From Stromatinia cepivora (Eukaryota > Ascomycota > Leotiomycetes > Helotiales > Sclerotiniaceae): DNA of 64,000 bases. Below are positions 1-12,740 of this stretch, piece by piece. Both the position numbers and the translations under genes were made by a program. The stretch spans positions 1,328,210 to 1,392,209 of the forward strand of contig RCTD01000019.1 in assembly GCA_014898415.1 (NCBI GenBank), read 5' to 3'. Within the stretch, counting starts at the first letter, position 1; every line of letters begins with the position of its first letter. A model generated the notes under the pieces. That model did not search any database. It saw only the letters and a list, made by a program, of their open reading frames with translations, and was not told where the DNA came from.

Positions 1-3000
1 TAAAATTTCGTTTCTATGTTCCCTGATTCTTGAATGTATTCCTGTTGTTTATACTTCTTCTTGTCCGAAATCCTTTCTTCCTGATCCTGAAAAGTTTAAT
101 GATAACTTTCAAAAGTTCGATATCTGACTTCCTTCGATTCGAACGAAACTATAAGTAGACGGCGCTGTGATCGGTAATTCTATAGTTCAATTTTATTATG
201 TTTATTTCAATCTCGAATCTTATATATAAATTATGGTACTATTTTAGTTTTCTTCTTTTGATCAAAATATTCTTTTAGATTATATAACGATTCTAAATCA
301 ATTCATATGTGTTTACAATAATCCGAATAAAGTTCAAAAAGTTAAAGATAAGTTATTTATTTTCAAATAAGAAATCGATTTTTTATATGCTTATATTACA
401 AAATTCGAAAGGATTCTTTACAAAACCAAAGATCAAAATTGGCCCGATTCGAATAAAATCTCAACCTTTTGTAATGGATTCAATATTACTTTTAGAAATC
501 GTTTTTTTCAATAGTTTTCTTTTCTTTATTCTTATCCCGATTTTGTTCAGGTCATATAACAATTAGTTGTTTGTATAATGAATGGATTCTTTGTATTATT
601 CTACTTTAGTGAATCTAGAGCTCTATATATATTGTAGAATCCATTTTATTTTCGGAATTACAATTCAATGGATATTAGTAATCTTAATATTATTGATGCC
701 TTTAGTTCTTTTGATACCCAATCAAACAAATCCGATTGTACTTTGATTTTACTTTGTGTATGAGTGTCTGAGTTTTCCTTTTCTGAAAGAATTCTCTTAT
801 ATAAGCAAAATAAATGTGTATAATATAGAAGTAACTTTTATTGGGTATGAGTTTATCCGTTAGATCTATATCAAGGAGTTCGAGATCGATAAGAGCCTAT
901 TCTGGTTATTACATTAACTATTGAATTCGAAAACGATGATGATAAGGATCTAGGAGAAATGATTAATAGCCGATATTTTGAAGATCGTTTGAAGGAGGTA
1001 TATAGTACAGTGAATGTATATTCGTTGATTGTGATACAATCCGCATATCAAGAATTTTTATCAAAAGAAGATTAATGATCATTTTATACTTAAATTATTC
1101 ATTTAAAATGAATTCGAGGCGAATTTTTCAAAAAGGGGGGGTAGTATTATGAGATATATGTGATCGCGTATGATCAGGCTAATACGGTATTAAGCTTCGA
1201 GCTGATCATATATATAGTTTCGTAGTACACTCTCTTTAGCTCTATAGCTTTTAATTCTAAGATTGATCTCTAAACGCTCGTTGGGTTCGTCACAGATATT
1301 ATTGTTTTTGTTTTGAAGAATAATATTTTTATTTTGGAGAAGTATTCTTTATATTCTTTTTGGAGATTCTTTATTAGTATTCAATCTTTTCTTCGATCAT
1401 TATTTCTTTATATTTTTGTTGATATCTTTGATATCTTTTTGTTTTTCTTTTTTGTGGTTACGATCGTTAGTTTCACTATCTTTTGATACATTGCTTATTA
1501 TATATCGCTTTAATCCTATTTTGTTTTTACTTCTAAATCAGTATTATTTTGTTGTATCTTCATATTCAACATTTACAATGATAACTATATTAACAATTGT
1601 AAGAGAGAAGGAGAGTATTTTTGATAAGGGAGCCGAAAGTAGAACCGGAGATAGAACTAGAGGCGATTATAAAAGAAACCGAAGATAAAATCAAAAAAGG
1701 AGATTGTATACTGGAAGATATATAGAGTAATATACTAAAAAAAACAAATGATTACATTAATAATAAAAGAATATATATCCAAATAAAAAAAGTATTAAAC
1801 TTTATTATATAGTATATAGAGATTATTAGATACTTAGTCAAATATAGTATTAAAGATCAATAGATATTATAGCTTCTTGGAGTCAATAGCTAATAAAGCT
1901 TATCAATTAATATATGAAGATCATTAATACTTAGCCAAATATGGTATTAGAGATCGATAGATATTATAACTTTCTGGAACTGGTAGTCAATAAAGCTTAT
2001 TAGTTAATATATAGAGATCATTAATATTTAAATAAGTATAATACTAGAGATCGATAGATATAATAGTTCCCCGGAGCAAAAGCTACTAGTTAATAGTCTA
2101 TTAGTCATCCTAATTGATAGTTAGTTATACTTTTATTACGAAGAGAAGAATTATAAATATAATTCTATAGGATGTACTATTTTATTAAAGAGAAACATCT
2201 GTATTACAATATAGGGCTAAAGGCTCTAGCCCAATACAATTGGAGGATTAGGAGTAGGAGAGATGGATTTCCTTTAATTTTTATTATGAAAAGAGGGGTA
2301 CTGATTATCCTTTAAAGATTATTATATTATCGTAAAGCGATCATTCTATTCGAAATAATCTTGTTAGATTTTGGGTCTTAAAAGATCTAGCAAAGGAATA
2401 ATCATTCAACATTATTGGCTTTCTATTTCAGGTTAATGTTGCTCAATTCGGTTTAAACCAATTGTGATACTTATAGTTTAGTCCTCTCTGCTTTTATATA
2501 CATTACGCTCCTAAGGGAATATTGGATTTTGGATCATACTGTATATCTAAGCATAGGACTATACTATAATGGGATTAGCCTGCACATGATTCTACCGAAT
2601 CACACAACCTGTATAATAGCTTCTAGCCAGATAACCTTATAAAAAACAATGCTTTTCCACCCATTCAATATGACTTGTTAACAAATAAGAATATAAAGAT
2701 TATAATTTGGAAAGGCTTTTGGAATCTTGGAAAAAGCAATCTATATATAATGAATAAAGATTTTGAAAATAAAAAATATAAATATAATACTAATTTATAT
2801 CTTAAAGTCCTCGATATTAAAATAGATTTTGCTTTTGAAAGATTAAATCCAAGATATGAATTTATATAGAATAATATTTCTATTTATTGTATTTACAAGG
2901 TATAGAATTGATTTCAAAAGAAGGAGATTTTAATATTGAAGGATTAGTTTCTTTACTCTTTTGATTTCAATTCTATTGAATATATTTAATAAATTTTAAA

Positions 3001-3450
3001 AATAAAATTATATAAAATATTTCCTAATATTATAATTAACAAAAGCAAATCGGAATATATTAAATAAAGATTAAAGAGCTATTTATAAATAGTTTAAGAT
3101 ATATTAAATCAAGAATTATTCGATAAATTAGAGGCAAATATATTTAACAAAATCGAAATCTGTATTGTAGCAAAGGGCTGGTATACAAAATACTGATTAA
3201 TTGTAGGGTAATAAGGATTTGAATTTTTTTTGAGGAATAATATAGATATAGAATTTCAATATATTCAAATTTTGGATTATAATAATTAATGATTGATTTT
3301 ATAATTAAATTAAAAAATAGATATTGAATATATAAAAAGATTGAAATTAGGTTGTGGGGTAATATAAGTTGACTAGTACTGTAGGTTACGCATATACTCT
3401 CGTCTAATGTTACACTATAATCATGCAATGCAATTTTACAGCCATCACTT
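1..3450. mobile_element. AT-rich, RIP-like degenerate repeat region
   Basis: The block is visibly very rich in A/T and TpA, with stop codons in every frame; no open frame exceeds about 95 codons and none resembles a known protein. The composition switches fairly sharply to normal genic DNA near 3450. Such blocks in filamentous ascomycetes are usually transposons mutated by repeat-induced point mutation; that is family knowledge, and the parent element cannot be named here. Within it, about 1817-2110 holds three degenerate tandem copies of a unit of roughly 100 bp. I see no terminal repeats, so the element type and boundaries are unknown. Confidence 0.6.
1817..2110. repeat. Three degenerate tandem copies, ~100-bp unit
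   Basis: The motifs 'cttagccaaatat', 'gagatcgatagatat' and 'aataaagcttat' recur in the same order about every 100 bp, at roughly 1830, 1925 and 2025, with many transition-type differences between copies. This is consistent with an old tandem duplication diverged by C-to-T mutation inside the AT-rich block. Confidence 0.55.
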
Positions 3451-3968
3451 GAACATTTAGAAGTTGTTTTCTTTGATAATTATCTTATTAAAAGTATCTA
3501 GGTGTGATAATTCTAATCTACTTAAGGTAACTAAACAAGTGAGAGGTTCTTACATGCCCCATGGATACAAAATCCACGAAGGAAGTTCCCCACTCCAAAG
3601 TGGGAGTGTTCTCAATTGCCAGAAGCCAATTGTAAATTCGATTACCGAGTCGATATGGATGCAAGTCCCTCTCTCCAGACGGCCATATGCTGGAGGAAAA
3701 CGCCAGATAACCAATACTCCGTACCACGACATTTGTCGGTATGCAATCAGTTAAGTATGCAATCATTAAGTATGCAATCGGTTAAGTATGCAATGACCAA
3801 ACTCCATGCTAAAACATATATATCCATGTTTCCAATGTAAACTCCATCTTGTGCCATGTGTTCCATTCCCTGTGATGAAACAATAATCCTTCTTTTTCCC
3901 GTAGTAAAGCATTCCCTAAACGCCGTCGCAATGCTCCGTATCCAATATACACAAGTCATTAATTCGTA
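3451..3968. other. Intergenic region with short direct repeats
   Basis: Composition is normal here. Between about 3739 and 3795 the motif 'taagtatgcaatc' or a close variant occurs four times at 15-16 bp spacing. A small inverted repeat, 'cccactccaaagtggg', lies near 3588-3603. No protein is recognised; the region is probably the 3' flank of the SFI1-like gene. Confidence 0.4.
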
Positions 3969-6900
3969 TTATCCTTCAGGTATGTCTGGAAACCCTCCAC
4001 CCATTCCTAATGTACTCCGTCCTCTTTTAGAAAAGGGCATTGATGATCCATAAATTCCCTTTCTTAACTCTCGCTCAAGTGGTGTGGTCAATGGCGCTCT
4101 TGGCGTAGTTGAATGAAATCGCGCCGATGCAGCAAGAACCCGTTGCGATCTTCGAGATGGTGTAGCCATGTACCCTGGTTTTGGGGTGGTTGGATTCAAT
4201 GGAGGCTTGAATGGAACCGTCGCTCTATGCGGAGGATCCTTTTCGTAAAGCCTCTTCGTGATTTCATCCATATCAACTTCTTCCCCGAAATCCGACCAAT
4301 TCTCCGCTGTATCGGTTCCGGGAGGTGTACCTATGTCCATGAAGGGGCGTTGCCGCGCGGTTCGCTGTCGCCAGTAGTTAAACATTTTTCTGTGCCCTTT
4401 CCTTGTATTTTTATCGTGCACTTCTTTTGCAGTGTTCGCCATAGCTCTTGTTTGAATCGTCCGCAAGCTCCATTTCCGAAGCGCATCGCTCTGGCGACGT
4501 TCTTGAAAGTCCAACGTTGCTTCGATGTTCAACACCTGTAATGACTCGGTACGATTCTTCCACTTATTGAAGAATTTCCTCATCGCCATTTCTTTCCAAA
4601 GAGGTTCTAATTCGGCCACTTCTTCCGTCCGAGCCCTCCACTGATCAAACGAGTTCATTCCTATGATGAATGTTTTACCTTGGGCAAACTGACGTGCCTG
4701 TTCGTTCAGTGCCATTCTCTCCTGCGCCTGTTGGCGCCAACGCGAAAACATATCTCTTGCTAGATACAGTTTTCTGTTCCTTCGAACTTGAATATACGCA
4801 ATTTTACGCTTTTCTCGTTTCGATTTCTGTGTTGCCTCTCTCCACTTATTCAGAGCGCTCCTCAACACGAAGTACTTATTGGCAGAGCGAGCCACCTTGT
4901 TTAGTTTTACGGTTCGCTGGAGCTGCGCGCGCATAGAATCGAGACATTGACCTAGAATTCGTGGAGCTTGAAAGTCCGTCGCTTGGGCTTCAATCTCGGT
5001 GCGATCATTCATTTTTGCATACCATCGTTTGAGGACGGAGGTTGCGACATTTTTGTTATCGTGTCGTCGAGCAATTTCTTCGCGTTCCCAGCGCCTACTC
5101 CGTGTGTCTTGGGACCTATCAAACCAGACTTCTAAGCACGCAGATTTAGCCTCTCCTTTCTTCTCTCTTTGTAAAACTACCAATTTCGTCTCCAATCTCC
5201 AGGTTTTAGAGGCTTTCGCGACAGCGCGGTCATCGGAGATGGCTTTCAGTCTTTTCAACTTAGTCTGATGTCGCCATTTAGTCAACGCTTCCCGTAAAAT
5301 CTTGCCACGATCAATCTCTGCGGCTTGTTTTTCTTGCTGGGCGCGAAGCTTCCAAGTCGACAGGGAGTCTTTCAACAAGCTTGTATTGTGACTAGCCACT
5401 ACATTTTTTTCCGCAGGCGCTGTCTGAGCTTCACGACGCCATTTCTTCAAAGCACTTCCCAGTTTCTTGGCCTTGGCTGCACGCTCGGCTCTGTCGTTGA
5501 GTACGACTTGCGTTTCCGTTTTCTCTTTCCAGGTATCCATGGTTTTCGTAACCACATTTAGCAATCTCTCATCCTCTGCTAGCTGAGTGGCTTCGCTCAC
5601 AGCTTGTGCCTTTCCTACCCATGTTGATAAAGCCCGTTGCCTATTCTTTTCGTCGATTCGTTGGGTAAATTCTACCACCTTTTTCTCCTGGGCCATTTTC
5701 GAAAATACTCGCCCGAGAAGGTTGCCCTTGGCCACTTGAGCAGCCATATTCGATTTCTCATCAATCTCCTCCTTCTTTGCTTTCCATTTGCCGAAAAACT
5801 TTTTCAATTGGAATTTTCGAGCTATTTCCTCGTTTTCTTTAACCTTTTTCTCATTCTCTTCCGTTTGAGACTTCCAAGCAGTGAACATTCGTGATCTAAG
5901 CATCTGTCTCTGTGCGACTTTGGTTATTTCCACCTTTTCGCGAGCGATCACCGCCCAGTGAGTCAACGCCTTATGCTTGAGGTGACAATCTCTGGCTTTC
6001 TCAACTCTTCTTTCGAGTTTTGCATATCGCTCCTCCACCTCCCGAAGTTTCTGCTGGGCTTCCAAATGGGCTTGCTGAGCTCTTTCAGCGACTTCCTGGG
6101 CCTCTTGGAGCTGTCGTTTCACCTCCATTTTTTCCCGAGTCATTTCGAGCCAGGTGGAGAATGCCTGTCCTTGAAGGGCTTGGTTGTCGTGTTTCGAAGC
6201 GATGGCTTCTAGTTGTGCTTTTCGTGCTAGACGTGCTCTTGCTTGATCTCGCCACACATATAGCTTTCTAATAATGAAGTCTTCAAAATAATGTTCAGAG
6301 ACAACATCCGCTCTGCTTTCCATCCATCCAACAGATACCTTACTTTCGGCAACGTCGCTCGAGTCATATTGTTCTTCAGCTTCTGAAGTTGTGGTCAACT
6401 CGTCGCTTGTGTCTTGATGTTCGTTTGTAATATTGTGAAGGGGGATTCGACCAGATGGGCGACCCCTCTGAGCACCTCTCTCTGGGTGTCGATTTATCGA
6501 GCGAATACTGCCATGTGTCGAAACTGATCTGCCACGTCTGCGAGGTGGGTCATCCTCACTGGCTTCTAGCCAATTTCTAACATTGTTCACTCCACGTTCT
6601 TCACGTCCTTTTTGCGTGGTTCTAGGTGGTTGCGGTGTAGGTTCCGGGAGAGGCTCCGGCGATACTGCGCGTGTAGCTTCTGAAATAAAGCTCTTTAATT
6701 CATTCATTTTGGCGGGTGTGACTGGCCCGAGAGGTAGAGGAGAGAACGATTTATTCCTTTTATGTTTTGGCTCATGCGCTTGAGCTTGTGCTTGAGCTGC
6801 ATTCTCCATATCCAAGACTCCTGTCTCCGAATTGCGTCGTGGTAATGGTGGTTCATTCTCGTCATTAAAGAGAGTGTCGCTTTCCTTATAATCTGCGACA

Positions 6901-7349
6901 TCTGGAGAAGTAGCTTTGCTACTTCGTAGATATTCATATCGATCGGTATCGAATTCAAGGGTAATGCCTCTTTGCGACAAAACTTCCTTGAATTTTTCGA
7001 AAAGTGTGCCATTGAAATCTCGCAGGGCGCCAATTTTGAACAAAATCCTGGCATATCGATTATCATGGTCGGTATCAATTCCAACTCGGGGTAGAATTTC
7101 ATAGTATGATCTGAAGAGGGCGTTGGTGGGTAGTCTATCGCGCGGAAGTAGGGTGGGTAGGATATGTTGTGCGCGAACAACGATGTCATGCAGAATAAGC
7201 ACATCTATCAGGTGTTAGCATTAATTATTATATAAATTCAATTGAATTGAATCTCAAGGCATACCATCATCGGTATAATAAGGTTCATCAGTTGTATTTG
7301 ACCAACTGATTGGACCGTCGCGTGTAGACGGAAGTGACAAAGGAGACAT
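3969..7349 (-). CDS. sfi1: SFI1-like centrin-binding spindle pole body protein
   Basis: Two exons, 7265-7349 and 3969-7204, joined across a 60-bp intron (GTATGC...TAG), give about 1106 residues; the start is the ATG at 7349 (MSPLSLPS...). From about residue 345 to 980 the protein is an array of helical repeats of 23-35 residues, each carrying a hydrophobic-x-x-W core (for example KALTHWAVIA, MFTAWKSQ, FFGKWKAK, ALNKWREA, MFNYWRQRT). These are the signature of Sfi1, a long filament that binds centrin/Cdc31 along its length and organises half-bridge duplication of the spindle pole body. The region before the repeats is low-complexity and Ser/Pro/Arg-rich; the C-terminal tail is Pro/Arg-rich with several Thr/Ser-Pro sites, as expected of a cell-cycle phosphorylated protein. 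Family assignment is firm; function is inferred from the family. Confidence 0.85.
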
Positions 7350-8000
7350 GGGACCTTATCAAAAGGCATATACGTGAAAAGTAGTTTTGTTAATTATTTG
7401 TACATACAGTTATCGCGGATCGGCGATAAACAGCAATGAAAGCGAGAAGCAAGGTACAGTAAGGTACAGTAAGGTACAGCAAGGGTATACAGCAATTATT
7501 ATGAGAATGAGAATTGCACAACTTTTTTAAAGCTCTTGGAATCGTGAATTGTGAATGTGAATGTGAATTTTCGCCGCGCGCTGAAGAGTGGAACATGATT
7601 TCGCGACTTTGGTGGAATTGATAAATGAATTGAATGATGGAACGCGACCAAATTTTAAGCTTTTACCGGTTTAATTTTTGGTGCAGAAACCATTTGACGC
7701 TAATGGAGCTAGGACCCTTGTCAAAAAGATAGTCTAGCGAACCTTAGTGTTATTTTATCTCCAATTGAATTGATAAGATCTAATCGTTTCAATGACTAAT
7801 CATGGGATTGTTGAAATTATACTTTTCCGCATCAACAATGACCAATACTATCCGAACATATCCGTACAAGTGTCAATTTCTGATCCTCAATTCCCGTCAC
7901 TATTTCACTAATCTCAACAATACCTTATCACCTGACTACTCTCACTATTCCCAAACTCGAATAACAACTCAAATAACCCAAAGCCAAATCCTCACCAACC
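7350..8000. other. Divergent intergenic region, SFI1 / NDUFAF8-like
   Basis: This is the shared upstream region of the minus-strand SFI1-like gene and the plus-strand microprotein gene. It contains three copies of a 10-bp unit, aaggtacagt, at 7451-7480 (the third ends in c). No other gene is supported. Confidence 0.5.
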
Positions 8001-8352
8001 ATGCCTACTCGAACGAGACCAATTGAGAAACTCGCACAAGCAGTTGCCAAATGTTCCACTGAGGTATATGTTCAATTTATCCCCTCCATTACTTCATCTT
8101 TCACCCTTTGCCCCTCCATACCTTTACCCCTCCACCGCCTCCCTTCGATAACCCCCAACCCATCCATTAACACCCTCAACACAGGCATCCATATACGGCA
8201 AATGCATCGTAGCAGATTACAATTCCGTCCATAAAGATAAATGCCTGACGGAGTTTATGAGATTGAAAGATTGTTATTTGGTACGTCTAAAATTAGCTCT
8301 TCCGAAATTGCTCAGAACTTATGTTTATTAGGTTGCGGCGAAGAAGAAGTAG
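8001..8352 (+). CDS. NDUFAF8-like mitochondrial complex I assembly microprotein
   Basis: Three small exons, 8001-8063, 8185-8280 and 8332-8352, encode 59 residues. Introns are 121 bp (GTATAT...CAG) and 51 bp (GTACGT...TAG), and every junction keeps frame. The protein begins MPTRTRPIEKLAQ, then has a Cys, a YGKC segment, KDKC, a CX9C pair (C-LTEFMRLKD-C) and ends VAAKKK. The order AAYG(K/R)C ... KDxC-xxEF-xxL-xxC ... AAKK is that of NDUFAF8 (C17orf89), a twin-CHCH-like factor that stabilises NDUFAF5 during complex I assembly. Length fits this very short family. Fungal members are poorly annotated, so homology is inferred from motif order; a profile search would settle it. The gene is easily missed because no exon exceeds 100 bp. 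Confidence 0.7.
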
Positions 8353-8667
8353 ATGCGATTATTCTTTAGGGAAATTTAATTCATTGAGAAGCTGTACGTG
8401 GCGATCTTGTTCAACTTGATGTGTATGCATGGCTGGATGTGAGCAGTTTTATACCGTAATTGGGGTGTTTCTACGATCTCGTTTGGTATCCTCTAGACCT
8501 CGTCTATCACGTAGTCACCTGCCAACGTCTTAAACAAATACAAAGATCCATGAACATATTCTTTGCAATGACTTTTAGGATTTCATGAAAATTGCTACTG
8601 TAAATGCCAAAGGGTAACCATCTAGAATGTCTTCTGATGCCCGAAAACATGTCTATGAAACATCAAA
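8353..8667. other. Convergent 3' flanks
   Basis: About 315 bp between the stop of the microprotein gene (+) and the stop of the isoleucyl-tRNA synthetase gene (-). Probably the two 3' UTRs and terminators; no open frame of note. Confidence 0.5.
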
Positions 8668-11600
8668 TCATAACTTCAACAATCTAAGCGAAAATGTGGC
8701 TTTTTGAATCTCCTGGTCCTCCTCCAAAATGATACTTTCTGCTGCTGCACTTCCTTCGGCTTCATCCAGAGGTCTTCGCAATGCCTTCTCAATTGCCTGT
8801 GCTTGACTCGTGAAAGCTTCACGCAAACCGATGCTAGAAGGATCTTCTAGGACCTTGTACTCCATTTTGATATCATCGGTTGGTTGAAGACCGGCCTTCT
8901 TGCGCAATCTTTGTACCCGATTGATGATCTCTCGTCCCAATGCTTCATCTGCAAGATCTGCGTGGAGCTCTACATCTAAGATAGTAAGAACATCTTCGTC
9001 TGTGTTAGTCTCAAGATTCTTAGAGGATTCATCATCCTTAAGACCTCGCTTAACAACCAAATCTCCTTCTTCGAGCTTGATACCATCGACAATGATGGAT
9101 TTCTCCACTACGTAGTTGTGAACTTGTTCGCTGGTCAATCCTGGCAAAGCCTTCTTGACCTTCTGCACTTCCTTCTTTAACTTCTTTCCAAGGACTGGCC
9201 AGTCGGCATTGACACTGTATTGCACGTTGTACTTGGCTTCGTCTGAGGTGAGAACAAGTTCTCTGATATTGAGTTCCTCAGTGATGTAGCCTTCCAAAGA
9301 ACGAACATCCTCTAGATAGACTGGGTCGTGGTGAATGACAATCAAAGTTTTGAGGGGAGTCTTGAGACCAATTGTGCGACGCTCTCTAGAAACTCTGCCC
9401 AACTCAATGACACGCTGCATGCGACCTACACGACGCTCAACCTCTACATCAAAGAGCTCCTCTCTTACATCAGGGAAGGCCAAGAAATGGACACTTCGTG
9501 GATCCTCAGCTTGTAACTCCTTGGGAATGTGAGGTAACAGACGTTGATAAATGTTGTCTGTGAGAAATGGTGTGAATGGTGCGAGTCCTCTTGTTAGGGT
9601 AAATAGAACTTCGAAGAGCGTGTTAAGAGCGTGCTTAGTATCATCTAGACCGTATTCACCCTTTAGACGTCTACGATTGAAACGAATGTACCAATTCGTG
9701 GTGTTGTCGATGAGATCCAGTAATCGAGGAACGACAGTGTACAGTCGGTAACCTTAATCTATTAGCTATAAGTCACAGAAGGAATTTTTCAAGGGTAAGC
9801 TCACCTGCCATCTCCTGATTTACAAACTTAAGAAGACTTTGACAACTAGCAAGAATCCATCGATCCATAACATTAGTGTTAGTAGCCTCGGCAGAAGGAT
9901 CAAAGACATAATCTACATTCTCCATCTTCTTCAATAGTGCTACCTGTCCTTCGAAAAACTTGTAACTGTTCCATAAGGGCAGAAGAACCTTGCTCACAAC
10001 TTCCTTCACCCCAGCTTCCTTGAAACGTAATGGCTCGGCTCTTACAACTGGGGAATTGATGAGATATAAACGCAAAGCATCGGAACCATATTTGTCCATG
10101 ACAATACCAGGATCAGGATAATTCTTCAGACGTTTTGACATTTTCTTGCCATCTTCTGCAAGCACAATTCCGTTGACAACACAGTTCTTGAAAGGTGAAA
10201 CACCGAATAAATGTGTGCCCAGGACAAGAAGGGTGTAGAACCATCCTCTGGTTTGATCAAGACCTTCAGCAATGAAATCACCAGGGAAGGATTGCTCAAA
10301 CTTGTCCTTGTTCTCGAAAGGATAATGTTGACTGGAATATGGCATACTGCCAGACTCGAACCAACAATCAAAGACCTCCTCAATTCGTTTCAGTTGGCCC
10401 TTGCCCATCTTACTAGGAATGGTGATGTGGTCGATCTTGTCTCGATGGAGGTCGGTTATCTCGCCTTCATAGCCACTGAGTTCCTTCAACTCGGCGATAC
10501 TACCAATACATACCTTCTCCTCGTAATCATCACTGACCCAGATGGGGATTGGAGTACCCCAATACCTGTTTCTCGAAACGTTCCAGTCACGGGCATTTTC
10601 GATCCAACTGGCGAATCGCTTTTCCTTGACAAACGAGGGAGTCCAGTGGGATCCTTCGATATTCTTCAACATAGCAGGAACAATTTCAGGAATTCTAATG
10701 AACCAAGAAGGGACAACTCTGTAGATCAAGGGGGTGTCTGATCGTGGACACATAGGATAACTATGCCTGATGGTAGATTCACCAACTAGCCTTCCAGTAC
10801 CTTTCAAATATTTAATGATAGCTTTGTCGGCTGCCTTAACATGTTGGCCTGCAAAATCTCGGACTTGCTCAGTGAAGTGGCCGGTCTCGTTGATTGGACA
10901 TGGAGCTGGTCGCTTTTCATTGATGACACCGTTCTCCATTGCAACATTGTAATCTTCCTCTCCGAAAGCCGGTGCTTGATGAACAATACCAACACCACTA
11001 TCGTCAGTGACGTATGCAGCGTTAAAGACTTTGAAACCATAGTCCTTAAATTCTTCATAGAAATAGTCGAAAAGCGGCTCATATTGCCAACCAAGCATGT
11101 CACTGCCCTTGATCTTTTCCACAATCTTGAACTTGGCCTTCTTCGGGTCCTTGTAAAGTGTACCAAGTAGTTTTTCTAACAGAATATAGTTCTTTCCCGA
11201 TGCTTCGTCATGAATTTTGACGTACTCGAAATCTGGATGCGCAGCTAAACCAGTGTGCGACGGGAGTGTCCAAGGAGTAGTTGTCCATGCCAAAAGGCAT
11301 GTGGAAGGGTCCTTCAATAATGGGAAAGATACAACAACTGCTGGATCAGTGACATCCTGGTAATTTTGATTTGCTTCGAAATTACTCAAAGCTGTGGTGA
11401 GAACAGTCGAGTATGGCATAACTCGATAACCTTGATAGACAGATCCTTTCTTGAAGATCTCGCTGAAAACCCACCATTCTGATTCCATGAATTTTGGATC
11501 CATTGTCTAAGGTTGTCAGCCTAGAGATGTCAATCGCTCCTATGAGAACTTACCTTATAGTCATTATCAAAATCAATCCAACGGCCTAACCTGTCAATCG

Positions 11601-12048
11601 TTGTGCGCCACTCCGACGAGTATCGCATAACAATAGCTCTACACTCCTCGTTGTATTTTGCGAGACCCATCTTCATGACAGCATCCTTTCCAGAAATACC
11701 AAACTTTTTGTCAATCTCGTGTTCAATAGGCAAGCCATGTGTATCCCATCCGAAACGTCTCTCAACATGATAACCTTTCATTGACCAATATCGAGGGATG
11801 ATATCCTTAATGGTGGATGCGAGTAAGTGACCATAATGAGGCAAACCAGTCGCAAAAGGAGGTCCATCGTAAAATGTATATCGAGGCTTTCCTTCAGAAA
11901 GCCTATAATGAAAAGAAACAAGGTCAGGACATATTGATCTTGCTTTCAATTATTGCATATGCAAGTTGACTTACTCGAGTTGTCGCTCGAAAGCTTTGAT
12001 CTCCTTCCACTTCCTGAGAACTTCTTCTTCCTCTTTTGGGAAATCCAT
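8668..12048 (-). CDS. ILS1: Isoleucyl-tRNA synthetase, cytosolic
   Basis: Four exons, 11975-12048, 11554-11902, 9805-11506 and 8668-9752, give about 1069 residues, the usual size of eukaryotic cytosolic IleRS. The start is [17 protein letters not shown]. It charges tRNA-Ile with isoleucine in the cytoplasm. Visible class Ia hallmarks: the HIGH-type motif HYGH after GPPFATGLP in exon 2, the WWVF segment at the start of exon 3, an editing-domain region ([16 protein letters not shown]), the catalytic C-terminal half with [13 protein letters not shown], and the KMSKR loop in [16 protein letters not shown]. An anticodon-binding region follows ([16 protein letters not shown]). The third intron (9753-9804) must end at AAG rather than CAG/TAG: the nearby TAG would give an immediate stop. 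No mitochondrial presequence is visible, supporting a cytosolic enzyme. Confidence 0.95.
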
Positions 12049-12740
12049 ATTTTCTTGTGTTTGAATTATGGAAAGTCTAAAGATGTTTGGAAGGAGTCCA
12101 GTGGAATATAAACTATAAACTTGGCGGGGTCGGGAACGAGGGGCGGGCAATGAATTTGGTGAGTCAAAATTGACTGTTATATGGCTGAGTCATATCGAGG
12201 CTGTGGATCAGCCTTTCGAATAATTTGACGCTAAACCTTCTCAGTCAGGAATAGTCTCACCGTTCAACTTAATGCTGTATCTATTCTAGCTCAAAGAAAA
12301 GGCGGTAAAACCCCAAATCGATTTACTATTGTGAGACGAATCTTCTACCTTTTTTCATCGTCTTCTTTCTCCAGCTTTGGATTTTTTTTGTTTTGGCAAA
12401 TATAATCAAGATGTAACCATTACTTCAATGATGATCATAGGTTCTACATCAAATTTGTATTGAGCCTGTAGTAGTTCTCGGGTTACAAATACAAACACAA
12501 TGACCGACTCTAAGGGCATTTCGGATCAATATCCTGAAATGGTGTACCTAGACGTTCCTTCCTGGGTATATTTTGTTTAATTACCATTTCCACACTGTTC
12601 CAGTAAGCAGAGTGCGGATCAGCATTTCTTGGTCACATATCATATTGCAATGCTTCAGCTGAATCTGGCCTACGCCAAGTATCAATTTCCTGATGTTGGA
12701 TCAATTTGTATATTCATATGCCGTATTTAAGTTTAATACA
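12049..12740. other. Intergenic region
   Basis: About 690 bp between the start of the IleRS gene (-) and the GMC-oxidoreductase relic (+). It should hold the IleRS promoter. No coding frame is supported. Confidence 0.5.
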
